64,000 nt of DNA from Paenibacillus sp. DMB5. Lineage in GTDB: Bacteria > Bacillota > Bacilli > Paenibacillales > Paenibacillaceae. A program made the position numbers and the translations under genes. Every line of letters begins with the position of its first letter. Positions within the stretch are counted from its first letter, which is position 1. Below the pieces are notes generated by a model. The model worked only from the letters and a program-made list of their open reading frames with translations, was not told where the DNA came from and made no database searches. The stretch spans positions 83,295-147,294 of the forward strand of contig NZ_LRAC01000172.1 in NCBI RefSeq assembly GCF_001517085.1. Reading direction: 5' to 3'. Shown here in pieces: positions 35,794-44,378 of the stretch.

Positions 35794-36497
35794 ATGAACG
35801 TTGACATCCAGGATGAAGGCGACAGCAGCAGCGGACAAGCCATTGCTTTTACTGTCGGGGAGAACGAAGAGGTTCATGTCCTGCATCCTCAGCAGATAAT
35901 CGCATATCAGGGTCCCTCTTCCGGAAGGGCTGACCGGCTGATGGATGTCAAGGGCATGTACCGCAAGCGCAAGCTGATCCGTTCTGATCTGTCCGGACCC
36001 TGCCGGTTTGTCGCAGCGCTTCCTCCCGGCTACAAGGTCAAAACCTTGCAGCTGGACGGCAAAGCGACTTGCTCTATGACTTCAGGCACCTGTTCTTCTA
36101 TAGCAATGGAATTACGATGCAGACACGCGTACTGAGTATGAAGAATATGCTGGTGACCCGCGATGTGGTGAAGGTGAAATTTGCCGGCCACGGCAGCATC
36201 GGCATTCTTACCGAAGGAACGGTCTGCGAGGCTGAACTGCATCCCACGGAGCCGCTGTATGTGGATGCAGGCAGTATTATTGCCTATCCCGAGAACGCCA
36301 GGCTCGAGCTGACCGTTTACGGCAATCATCTGGCCAGCCAGCATATGAGCTATCACTGGAAAATGACCGGCCACGGTCCGGTGCTGTTTCAGGCAGGCCG
36401 CCAGAGCCGCCGCTTTGAACGGGAGCATGACGAGGATGGGATCATCAAGCGTTTTCTGCGTGAGGCGCTGCCATTTGGCGGTGTATTCATTAAATAG
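35794..36497 (+). pseudogene. AIM24-family protein, frameshifted
   Basis: Together 35794-36066 and 36069-36497 encode a protein of the AIM24/TIGR00266 family, about 234 residues, forming the DUF124 beta-barrel fold (HPQQIIAYQGPSS, FVDAGSIIAYPE-like LYVDAGSIIAYPENARLEL, then GHGPVLFQAG). The frame breaks at 36064-36067, where GCGACTTGCTC would read on as GCGGACTTGCTC or GCCGACTTGCTC to give LLYDFRHLFFYSNG. The biochemical role of bacterial members is unclear. An AGGAAGGAG site precedes the start. The gene is likely intact in the organism. Confidence 0.78.
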
Positions 36498-36508
36498 GCT
36501 GTATATCA

Positions 36509-36541
36509 AAAGTGCCCGTGCGGTTATCGCACGGGCACTTT
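36509..36541. terminator. Bidirectional terminator between the AIM24 and dps genes
   Basis: A perfect 14-bp stem (AAAGTGCCCGTGCG and complement) around a GTTAT loop lies between convergent genes, 12 bp past the AIM24 stop and 58 bp from the dps stop. Confidence 0.9.
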
Positions 36542-36598
36542 AATGCTCCAGCAGCCTGCACAGGCAGAGCAGCTCAGCAATTCATCAAGCAGCTGTTA

Positions 36599-37054
36599 TT
36601 AAGCCAGATAAGCGTTCAGCATCCAGGCATTCTTCTCGACACTGGTTCTGATTCCGATCAGAAGATCAGCCGTCGGCTGGTCACTAAGCTCCTCCGCAGC
36701 GGAGATCGCACTCTTGAGCTCTTCGGAGACATGTGCAAAATCCTTAATCAGCTGGGCAACCATTTCTTTCGCACTTTCGCCGCCGACAGCTTCCTTCAGC
36801 CCGGAGAGGGCCAGATATTGGGTCATTGACGAAGCCGGCTTACCGCCGATAGCGAGCAGACGTTCAGCCAGATCATCCACATAGGTGGCAGCCTCGGTGT
36901 AGAGCTCTTCGAACTTGGCATGCAGGGTGAAGAATTGTGTTCCGCTCACATACCAGTGGTAGTGATGCAGTTTCACTCCGAGCAGGGTCCAGTTCGCAGT
37001 CTGGCGGTTCAATGCAGCGTGCAGTTCAGTCTGATTATTGACTTGAGTACTCAT
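36599..37054 (-). CDS. dps: Dps-family ferritin-like DNA-protection protein
   Basis: A 151-residue dodecamer-forming ferritin-like protein that oxidises and stores iron with peroxide. Conserved residues are LLGVKLHHYHWYVSG (iron-site His), FFTLHAKFEELYTEAATYVDDLAERLLAIGG (His, Asp, Glu of the dinuclear site) and PASSMTQYLALS. Length matches Dps/MrgA. AGGAGG lies 12 bases before the ATG. Two related motifs (TTTAGA-WTGAGT) lie in the leader, one a palindrome, and would suit a peroxide- or metal-responsive Fur-family repressor. Confidence 0.95.
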   Translation of the reverse strand: MSTQVNNQTELHAALNRQTANWTLLGVKLHHYHWYVSGTQFFTLHAKFEELYTEAATYVDDLAERLLAIGGKPASSMTQYLALSGLKEAVGGESAKEMVAQLIKDFAHVSEELKSAISAAEELSDQPTADLLIGIRTSVEKNAWMLNAYLA

Positions 37055-37110
37055 TCTAAATAGCCTCCTATAGTGAATTTATTTGTTATTGTATTTAGAC
37101 TCAATCTAAA
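37049..37110 (-). promoter_or_regulatory. Twin Fur/PerR-like operator candidates of dps
   Basis: On the minus strand TTTAGATTGAGTCTAAA (37094-37110) is a 6-5-6 inverted repeat. A partial copy, TTTAGAATGAGT (37049-37060), follows exactly 50 bp downstream and covers the start codon. PerR or another Fur-family protein is a guess based on Dps biology and the T/A-rich palindrome. Confidence 0.45.
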
Positions 37111-37346
37111 TCTATATACAATATAACACAGTGATATGCTGTCTGCAAGGTTGTTTTTTGCTTTTGTTGCTGCAAATTCTAGCATACCTAATAGGAGAAA
37201 CCTGTTATTTGTATCACAATCAGCGGAGTACAGCTATATTGACATAAATCACCTGACGGCGGGATAGAATCTGACATAAACAGCATAGCAGGGCGATTAT
37301 CCGCTTCTTTTTTAGCATACGCAAATCACGCCTTCCTATACAAAGC

Positions 37347-37374
37347 AAAAAACCCTGCCGGTAGCGGCGGGGTC
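37347..37374 (-). terminator. Terminator after the exopolysaccharide glycosidase genes
   Basis: On the minus strand ACCCCGCCG and CGGCAGGGT pair around a short CTAC loop and are followed by TTTTTTG. It lies 38 bp after the 37412 stop. The remaining 230 bp to dps hold only the dps leader. Confidence 0.85.
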
Positions 37375-37411
37375 CCTTCACAAGAATGCAGAGTTGCTGC
37401 CCTCCTGTACC

Positions 37412-40102
37412 CTATTCTCTTGAGTATACCTGCAGTTCCTGAATGGACCAGTAATTCCCTCCGGCTCCTGTCTGCAGAATCTTGATATAACGTGTCTTTA
37501 ATTGAGGAAAAGAAATCCGGGTCATGCTAAGCTGGCCTTTACCGCTGACCACCCGTTTCCAGTTCTGAGCATCATCTGAAACGTACAGCTCATAGCTGCG
37601 CGGATAGTCATAGGAGGACAAAGTATAATCGAGCTCAACCGCCTCTACAGTGTAGGCTTTTCCGAGATCGATCTGAAAATATTCTCCTGATGCCTGATGC
37701 TTGCCTGTATCCCAGCGTGTGCGCCGGTCCCCGTCTATGGCACCGCCAGGATTAGATACGCTGGTACTGATGTTGGACGAGACCTTCCAAGCTGAACGAT
37801 CCAGCGGAACCAGACCTGTAGCAGTAATCTGCACTTTATCCGACAAAAGACGCGAACCGGTAACTCTTACTGCATAGGTATAAAGCGTTCCCTCCTGCAG
37901 CTTGCTGTCAGTATAGCCGGTGCTCTGCACATTCGTCGCTACAACCTTCATATCCCCGCCGGAGCCGTCGGCCCGGAGCACCTCATAGCTTGCTCCGGGA
38001 GCCTCCAGCCAGCTCAGCTTCATGGATAGCCCTTTTGCTGCCTGTGCCTTGAAGCCCTGCGGTGCAGCATCCGCCACCTTGGAAGAAGGCTCCAGTATAT
38101 ACTGGACCGCTTCTCCCGGTGCTAAAGTCTCGGTGAATTCGAGCTCAGGCGCTGCATTTTTTCCGGATACATAACTGCGCGCTGCCTCATACGTATCCCC
38201 GTCGCCGAAACGTTCCCCTTCGTATACCGTCTTTTCAGGCATAGTGACCTTAACCGTAACTTTTTGTTCTGTTTCTTCAAAGTTAACGAAATTCACCAGT
38301 ACCTTATTGGATGTAGCCCCGCTGCCGGCCAGCGGCTCCAGGGTCGAGGTGTCTACAGCCCGGACATAGACAAGCTTGTCGGCCAGCTCATCCTTATTGG
38401 TGATCTGATAGGTTAATGGTGCTCCATGCGTGGCATAAGCCAGACTCAGCCTGCGCATAATGCTCACCCGGGAGTCCTCATTTTCTTTGGTGTAATAGAT
38501 TTCCGTCTTGGCCGGATCATGCTCTTCCAGATTAAAGCCATATTTAAACAGGCTGAAATTTTTGAAGAAGGCCGCATGCTGCACAAACATATCCGCGTAA
38601 CCGATATGGGCGCGCATGATCCGGTCAAATACCGCTGCCGTAGGCTCGGAAGCCCCGTACTGGTACGCATCGACATGTGAATCCGAAGTACCGAATTCAG
38701 TGGTCAGCATTTTTTTGCTGAGTCCGTCTGCCGCACCGCCGAAGGTTTTGAGATTCTCGGTGAAGCTGCCCCCGTCGCTGAAAATATAGGAGTCCCCGTA
38801 GGAATGCCCGTTTGTCAAATCCGTAACCTCTTCCAGCTCGGCCCTCTGCTCAGGATCACGCTCCCAGCCGTCAGGATCGCCGCACTGTTTGACAGTCCCT
38901 TTCTGATTGCCGCAGGAATCTGTTCTATACTCAGGCCAGTAGGCCCAGCCCGGGGCAACAGTCTGCAGATGCGGGGCAATGGTCTTACCCTTCGTATTCA
39001 GCCATTCGGCGATGGCAAGATTAACGGCTTTGGAACGGTTAAATAGCCCAGGCTCATTATCCACCTCATAATATTGAAAATAAGGGCTGTATTGCTCGAA
39101 GTAATCTGTCAGCTTTTTCTCAGCATCCGCCGGCAGTGAGCCGTCAGCATTCAGCTTGATATCGCCGGTATGCAGGTAGAGAGCCACTGACTGCATATTG
39201 TAATCCTGCAGCACTTTGTAATAATCCGCCATGTTGGAGCAGGAGCGGCCGACATCACTGGCACAGCTGGTACGCATAACGTTGCCGCTGTATGCTATAC
39301 CCAGCCATTTCATAATGTAAGGCAGATGGGTAACCGCACCTTCGTCAAAATAAAACTGCTTATTGTTGACCATAGTGCCCGTCAGTGTGTAGCTGCCATG
39401 AATGGGCTCCTGAATCGGCTCATTCAGCGATTCCAGACTAAGGGCATCCCAGGTCCACCAGTTGTACTTATCTTCCATACTTGACGAATAGATTCCCCGG
39501 GCAGCCTGCAGCTTCAATTCGTTGCTCCCTGCTGTAAGCTGCTCTTTGGGTATATAAAGCTCATAGCTTTTGCGGAAACTGTACTCGTTGTCTGTGCCGG
39601 CCACACCGGCAATCTGGATGATGCCGGACAGCTGGCTGTTGGAGAAAACACTCATCTGGGGGACAGATTTGTAGGCATCAATGATGCTTACGCGAAATAA
39701 GACCCCGTTCTCCGGGATCTTATACAAATTGTAGGTGATACTCAGCTCAGGATTGGTATCCCCTCTCAGCCCCGAAGGTACGCTCTGAAGATTTGAAGGC
39801 GTCTTGCCGGAGGCGGAAGAAACAGTATAGGCGGCTTTGACACCGGCAGAAGTAGCTGCCGCAAATTCTGCGGACGATCCGTCCTGCTTGCCAAGCTGCC
39901 ACAGCACTGTCCCGTCAGGCAACTGCGGGCCTGCATCACTTGCTGATGACAGTTTGGTCATGTCTACCTCCACCTCGCCCCGTTTCGTGCCGTCCTCTCC
40001 GAAGACAGAAATAGACACTAGAAACAAGATGGCTAAAGCTGCGAATTTTAGCAGTAGATGAAGAGGTTTAATGGTTTTTTTCTTCTTATTTCTGGTCCTC
40101 AT
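37412..40102 (-). CDS. Secreted multidomain glycoside hydrolase with FnIII and F5/8C-like domains
   Basis: An 896-residue exported enzyme. After a basic start and a signal or anchor helix (12-33) come a beta-rich N-terminal domain (45-245), a TIM-barrel-like catalytic domain (about 250-560) with a clan GH-A pattern (VDNEP, Glu350 as acid/base; TTEFGTS, Glu469 as nucleophile), a beta-sandwich (to 690), a fibronectin type III domain (695-775) and a C-terminal discoidin/F5/8C domain (780-895) that would bind carbohydrate. The GH family and substrate cannot be fixed by eye. It lies 31 bp behind a GH26 gene, so it is probably cotranscribed with the mannanases. Confidence 0.85.
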   Translation of the reverse strand: MRTRNKKKKTIKPLHLLLKFAALAILFLVSISVFGEDGTKRGEVEVDMTKLSSASDAGPQLPDGTVLWQLGKQDGSSAEFAAATSAGVKAAYTVSSASGKTPSNLQSVPSGLRGDTNPELSITYNLYKIPENGVLFRVSIIDAYKSVPQMSVFSNSQLSGIIQIAGVAGTDNEYSFRKSYELYIPKEQLTAGSNELKLQAARGIYSSSMEDKYNWWTWDALSLESLNEPIQEPIHGSYTLTGTMVNNKQFYFDEGAVTHLPYIMKWLGIAYSGNVMRTSCASDVGRSCSNMADYYKVLQDYNMQSVALYLHTGDIKLNADGSLPADAEKKLTDYFEQYSPYFQYYEVDNEPGLFNRSKAVNLAIAEWLNTKGKTIAPHLQTVAPGWAYWPEYRTDSCGNQKGTVKQCGDPDGWERDPEQRAELEEVTDLTNGHSYGDSYIFSDGGSFTENLKTFGGAADGLSKKMLTTEFGTSDSHVDAYQYGASEPTAAVFDRIMRAHIGYADMFVQHAAFFKNFSLFKYGFNLEEHDPAKTEIYYTKENEDSRVSIMRRLSLAYATHGAPLTYQITNKDELADKLVYVRAVDTSTLEPLAGSGATSNKVLVNFVNFEETEQKVTVKVTMPEKTVYEGERFGDGDTYEAARSYVSGKNAAPELEFTETLAPGEAVQYILEPSSKVADAAPQGFKAQAAKGLSMKLSWLEAPGASYEVLRADGSGGDMKVVATNVQSTGYTDSKLQEGTLYTYAVRVTGSRLLSDKVQITATGLVPLDRSAWKVSSNISTSVSNPGGAIDGDRRTRWDTGKHQASGEYFQIDLGKAYTVEAVELDYTLSSYDYPRSYELYVSDDAQNWKRVVSGKGQLSMTRISFPQLKTRYIKILQTGAGGNYWSIQELQVYSRE

Positions 40103-40133
40103 TCCCTTGTCCTCGCTTTCTTCCGGGAGTAGA

Positions 40134-41651
40134 TTACTTAGGAGGAGTCAATGCGCTCGGGGGAATAACTCCCTGCTTCTGACTGGCGCTCTTCCATTGT
40201 AAACCAATGCTTGCGTTGCCATGATCCTCATAATATTCGACTTTGATGTCATATGGGGTTCCGGCTTTCAGCAGTATACTTCCCTCCCGGCTGTCGCCGC
40301 TCTGCTTCTTCCAGCTGTCGATAATCAGCCTGCCGCCGATCCAGACGCGGACTCCGTCATCCGAGGAGGATATAAAGGTATATCTTTCGCTGTATAAAGG
40401 CTTAATGGTTCCGGTCCAGCGGACGGAAAAAAGATCTTTCCGGATTCCGACCGCCGGTGAATTCTGATGCCAGTTAAAGTCGATCTTACTGTCATTGCGG
40501 ATCAGTTCCGCACCGCCGGTCAGGTCAATATTATTGAAATACTGTGCCCTTAATCCTTTGGCCTGAACAGCGGCTGTCTTGTCTACCTTGCTGGCCAGGT
40601 TAACAATATAGTCATCCCTTGAAACAATGTATTTATTGTTCATAAAACTGGTAATTTTCTGGTTGTTATTATTCTCCGTCAGCATTTTCCCCCATGTCAT
40701 CGTATATACCCATTTACTTTGGGTTTGAGACAATGTTACAGGGTCTGGAAGCTCTCCGCTTTCCCCGATGCCGATCGGCTTTCCTTGTGCAAGTCTCAGC
40801 AGCTTATCATAGTAGGATTGCCTGAAGTCATTATTGTAAATATCTGCAGCCAGAATATCCACCTTGTCGATACCCGGAAAATAAGGATCATATTCATCAG
40901 ACGATTCATTAGGCGCATTCGGATTCCAGACCCACAGCAAATTATTCAGCCCGTGTGTACGGGTCAGGCGGCTGTACATAATGTCCCAGAGCTTGACGAA
41001 GTTATCCTTCTCCCCCCACCAGAACCAGCCCCCGTTCATTTCATGATAAGGCCGCCACAGCACCGGAACTCCGGCTTCCTGCAGCTGTTCCAGATAAACG
41101 GCAATTTCATCAATATCAGCAATCAGCTTGTTATATTCTGCGGTACCCGGAGTCACATAGGCATCAAACTTCTCCTGGCTTAACCCCATCTTGACATTCT
41201 TCCATTCGTCAGAGGTTCCGGGCAGATTCTGATGGAAGGTCATCGCTACGATGCCTCCGCCCTCATGCCAGCTGATCGCACTGTCCACAACCCACTGGCG
41301 CTGCTGGGCTATAAGGGATTTCGGCTGATTGCCAATTGCTCCGAGCTCATAGCCATGCAGCACGGCGGACTGCCCGCTTATTGACTTCAGCTTTTTGTTA
41401 AATTCATCAGGACTCTCCAGATAGTCATGCTGCCCGGAAATCAGTCCGGTACCGCTCAGGCTTATCAGATAGCTTAGTAAATCTTCTGCTTCCGGGGAAG
41501 CGTCAGGATTAATCGGGGTAATTTCTGCTGCCGGGCCTACCGGTGTATGAGCAACAGGAAGACTGCGCACCTCAGACCAGGGCAGCAAAGAAAGGATAAA
41601 GATAATGGGCAGGACAGTGGTGTACAGCCGGTACTTGCGGTAAGTGTTCAA
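40134..41651 (-). CDS. GH26 beta-mannanase-type enzyme with PA14 domain
   Basis: A 505-residue exported enzyme with a signal-peptide-like start (residues 5-30). The GH26 barrel (about 60-340) contains GQHDYLESPDE, RPYHEMNGGWFWWG with acid/base Glu204 and IGIGESGE with nucleophile Glu297. A single PA14 domain (about 375-500: GLRAQYFNNIDLTGG, SSDDGVRVWIGG, DIKVEYYED) follows and could bind sugar. The start is a TTG at 41649-41651 preceded by AAAGGAGA; the longer frame to 41693 has no site. It looks like a duplicate of the upstream enzyme lacking one PA14 domain. The leader before it can form alternative hairpins. Confidence 0.92.
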   Translation of the reverse strand: MNTYRKYRLYTTVLPIIFILSLLPWSEVRSLPVAHTPVGPAAEITPINPDASPEAEDLLSYLISLSGTGLISGQHDYLESPDEFNKKLKSISGQSAVLHGYELGAIGNQPKSLIAQQRQWVVDSAISWHEGGGIVAMTFHQNLPGTSDEWKNVKMGLSQEKFDAYVTPGTAEYNKLIADIDEIAVYLEQLQEAGVPVLWRPYHEMNGGWFWWGEKDNFVKLWDIMYSRLTRTHGLNNLLWVWNPNAPNESSDEYDPYFPGIDKVDILAADIYNNDFRQSYYDKLLRLAQGKPIGIGESGELPDPVTLSQTQSKWVYTMTWGKMLTENNNNQKITSFMNNKYIVSRDDYIVNLASKVDKTAAVQAKGLRAQYFNNIDLTGGAELIRNDSKIDFNWHQNSPAVGIRKDLFSVRWTGTIKPLYSERYTFISSSDDGVRVWIGGRLIIDSWKKQSGDSREGSILLKAGTPYDIKVEYYEDHGNASIGLQWKSASQKQGVIPPSALTPPK

Positions 41652-41691
41652 TGTTATCTCCTTTCTCCAGCCGCATAGCCGCACAGGTGCC

Positions 41692-41772
41692 AAAAAAGGG
41701 TTCCCGGCAGGGATTCCTATTCTTGCAACCAGATGAGGACTATAGCTTAGTAGCCCTGCCGGTAAGCAGGGC
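41692..41772 (-). promoter_or_regulatory. Leader with mutually exclusive hairpins before the second GH26 gene
   Basis: On the minus strand three segments compete: A (GCCCTGC, 41766-41772), B (CCGGCAGGGC, 41753-41762) and C (CCCTGCCGG, 41704-41712). A pairs with B (7 bp, 6-base loop) or B pairs with C (9 bp, about 40-base loop); the B-C form is followed within five bases by a T6 run (41692-41697). The arrangement is that of an attenuator or riboswitch expression platform. I do not recognise the aptamer class. Confidence 0.45.
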
Positions 41773-41864
41773 CCATTAGGTGGACTTTGAGGATTTAGTA
41801 TTGTAACAGCTCAACCAGCATCAGTGACGGCGAAGAACTGGGCAGAACACACTCCGTTTCCTGA

Positions 41865-44150
41865 TCAGAAAACGGAAGGCAGGAATAAGGCACTGGCAGG
41901 AACAGCCTCCTTGAGTTGGCTGGCACTTTCCCACATCAGTCTTGCCCTTGCATCTCCTTGGTTCTCGTAATATTCTACTTTAATATCATATAATTGCCCG
42001 GCCTGCAGGCTGATGCTTCCTACACGTTCGGTTCCGCTCTGCTTCACCCAGCTGTCGATGATCAGGTTACCATCGACCCAGACGCGGATGCCGTCATCTG
42101 AAGTGGTATATATGTTGTAGTTTTCGCTGTACAGCGGTTTAATTTTGCCGCTCCAGCGTACGGAGAAAAAATCAATCCCTATCGCTGCATCGGGCGTGCC
42201 CTGGCGCCAGTTGAAGTCCAGCACAGCATCGGTGCGCACCAGTGCCGGAGCACCGCTAAGCTGAATATTGTTAAAATATTCTGCCTGCAGTCCGTTTACA
42301 GCCGCCGCTTGTGCAGGTGTGGCTGATGGTACTGGTGTTGGCGCCGGTGATGGCGCTGGTGTTGGTGCCGGTGTTGGCGCTGGTGTTGGTGCAGCTGTAG
42401 GAGTTGGCACCGGTGTTGCTGTTGGCGCCGGTGTTGCTGTTACCGTTACTGCTGTTACCGTTATTGCTGCTGCCGATGCCAGCGAAGCTGTAACTGCTGT
42501 ATTGTCAGCAGAATTCTTAACAAACAGTGCGCCGGTTGGAACAACTACCTTCGCCTGGCTCGGGCTCTGCCACATCAGGCGGACGCTGGCATCGCCGGCA
42601 TTCTCATAATATTCTACTTTAATGTCGTATAATTGTCCGGCCTGCAGGGCAATGCTGCCGGTACGCTCGGTACCGCTCTGCTTCATCCAGCTGTCGATGA
42701 CCGCTGTGCCGTTAACCCAGACACGGATGCCGTCGTCCGAGTTAGTAAAGAACTGGTAAGTTTCGCTGTAGGCCGGCTTGATCTGGCCGGTCCAGCGGAT
42801 GGAAAAACCGTCTACCGGAAGTACCGGATCCGGAGCCGCCTGACGCCAGCTGTAGTTAATCTGTGCATCATTACGCACAAGCACCGGAGTACCGGACAGC
42901 GTCATATTCTTGAAATACTCACCTTTGAGCCCGTTAACCGCCGGCTCCTGCACTGCAGAATCCGGAGCTGGCACCGGAACTGCTGTTGGCTTCACTGTCG
43001 GTACCGGTGTAGCTGTTGGCACCGGTGTTGGCGTAGCCGTTGGCTTTACTGTCGGTGTCGGTGTCGGTGTTGCTGTCGGCGTCGGCGTCGCTGTCGGTGC
43101 GGCCCATACCTTATACTTGTCACGGGTCAGGGTATAGCTGTCGTTCATAAAGTTTTTGATGGTATCATTACTGTTGTTTTCATACAGCATTTTTCCCCAG
43201 TTCATCATGAAAACATAGTTTTGCTGGGAAAGCTTCAGCTTGGCAATGCTCGGCATTTCACCGTTTTCACCGATACCAATCGGTTTGCCGGCGGCCAGGC
43301 TGAGAAGACTGTTATAATATTGGTTCAAAAAGTCATTATTATATATATCTACTGCGAGCACATCCACTTTATCCGCACCCGGATAAGTCAGCTCGTAGGG
43401 ATCGGAATTGGAATTGGGAGCATTCGGATTCCACACCCACAGCAAATTGTTTAATTGATGAACGTTGACGAAACGGTCATACATGATATTCCACAATTGA
43501 GCAAAGTTATTTTTCTTGCCCCACCAGAACCAGCCGCCGTTCATTTCATGATAGGGTCTCCAGAGGATGGGAACCCCTGCGTCCCGTAAACTTTTGAGCG
43601 AAACAGCTACTTTATCCAGATCAGTAATCAGGGCATTATACTCCGCAGTTCCAGGTGTTACATACTTGTTAAAATCAGCCTGGCTGATGTTTTTCTGTAC
43701 ATTGCCCCACTCATATTTGGTGCCGGGCAGATTCTGGTGAAACGTCATTGCTACGATACCGCCGGCTTTGTGCCAGTTGGTGGCGCTCCAGACGATGTTC
43801 TTGCGCTGCGCAGCTACCCCACTCTCTGTCTGTCCGCCGATCGCTCCAAGCTCATAGCCGTGCAATGCGGCATACTGTCCGCTTATGGTCTTCAGCTTGT
43901 TGCTGATTTCATCCGGACTTTCGAAATAGTCATGCTGTCCTGTAATAATCCCCTTCCCGGAGATGGCGTACATTTTGTCCAGCAGCTTGACTGCCTCTGC
44001 TGAAGCATTGGGATTTACTGGTACTCCGGTCACGGAAGCTGCTTGCGCAGATGACGGTGCAAAACCTAACCCTATAGGTACAGCGGACAATAAAACGGCC
44101 ACGGACAATACGGCAGACAACAGGCGAGACTTACGGTAAGCTTTCAACAT
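41865..44150 (-). CDS. GH26 mannanase-type enzyme with two PA14 domains
   Basis: A 761-residue exported enzyme with a signal peptide (cleavage near AQA-ASV). The GH26 domain (about 45-345) shows GQHDYFESPDE, RPYHEMNGGWFWWG with Glu202 and IGIGENGE with Glu295. Two PA14 domains (about 400-540 and 620-755) are separated by Pro/Thr/Ala/Val linkers built from PTATPTP- and PAPTPAPT-like repeats. GH26 enzymes cut beta-1,4-mannans or related beta-1,3-1,4 linkages; self-made mannose polymer is a possible target. The ATG at 44148-44150 follows AAAGGAAG and lies 14 bp after a c-di-GMP-I riboswitch. Confidence 0.94.
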   Translation of the reverse strand: MLKAYRKSRLLSAVLSVAVLLSAVPIGLGFAPSSAQAASVTGVPVNPNASAEAVKLLDKMYAISGKGIITGQHDYFESPDEISNKLKTISGQYAALHGYELGAIGGQTESGVAAQRKNIVWSATNWHKAGGIVAMTFHQNLPGTKYEWGNVQKNISQADFNKYVTPGTAEYNALITDLDKVAVSLKSLRDAGVPILWRPYHEMNGGWFWWGKKNNFAQLWNIMYDRFVNVHQLNNLLWVWNPNAPNSNSDPYELTYPGADKVDVLAVDIYNNDFLNQYYNSLLSLAAGKPIGIGENGEMPSIAKLKLSQQNYVFMMNWGKMLYENNSNDTIKNFMNDSYTLTRDKYKVWAAPTATPTPTATPTPTPTVKPTATPTPVPTATPVPTVKPTAVPVPAPDSAVQEPAVNGLKGEYFKNMTLSGTPVLVRNDAQINYSWRQAAPDPVLPVDGFSIRWTGQIKPAYSETYQFFTNSDDGIRVWVNGTAVIDSWMKQSGTERTGSIALQAGQLYDIKVEYYENAGDASVRLMWQSPSQAKVVVPTGALFVKNSADNTAVTASLASAAAITVTAVTVTATPAPTATPVPTPTAAPTPAPTPAPTPAPSPAPTPVPSATPAQAAAVNGLQAEYFNNIQLSGAPALVRTDAVLDFNWRQGTPDAAIGIDFFSVRWSGKIKPLYSENYNIYTTSDDGIRVWVDGNLIIDSWVKQSGTERVGSISLQAGQLYDIKVEYYENQGDARARLMWESASQLKEAVPASALFLPSVF

Positions 44151-44163
44151 TCATCTTCCTTTC

Positions 44164-44240
44164 GGTAGCCAGGCTGCCACTTGGTAGAGGCCCTATAGCT
44201 TTGCGTCCCTATCTTTCGAGTAGGTTTGCCTTTGTCGTTT
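44164..44240 (-). ncRNA. Cyclic di-GMP-I (GEMM) riboswitch
   Basis: The minus strand shows the hallmark core in order: GGCAAACC; a stem capped by the GAAA tetraloop (CTACTCGAAAGATAG); GGGACGCAAAGC; a second arm with ACC; and the 3' GGCAGCCTGGCTACC. These elements match the GEMM-I aptamer that binds c-di-GMP. The aptamer ends 14 bases before the GH26 start codon and its 3' edge abuts the AAAGGAAG ribosome binding site, with no terminator between, so control of translation initiation is more likely than attenuation. It would link expression of the mannanase to c-di-GMP; the direction of regulation cannot be read by eye. Confidence 0.93.
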
Positions 44241-44378
44241 TGGAAGGAAATATCCTTCTTACCGTAAGTATCGACTCTATGAAGTTGTAGGTTTATAGCA
44301 AAAATGAATAAATCTTAATAAATAGTTCCAAATACCCGTTTCACACTTTTCACAATTGGTTAAATAGATAAATTAGAC

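Noticed and set aside
42268..43454. Plus-strand frames with Gly/Val/Ala repeats opposite the GH26 gene
   Set aside because: They are the reverse of the Pro/Thr linker repeats of the GH26 protein and carry no family features.
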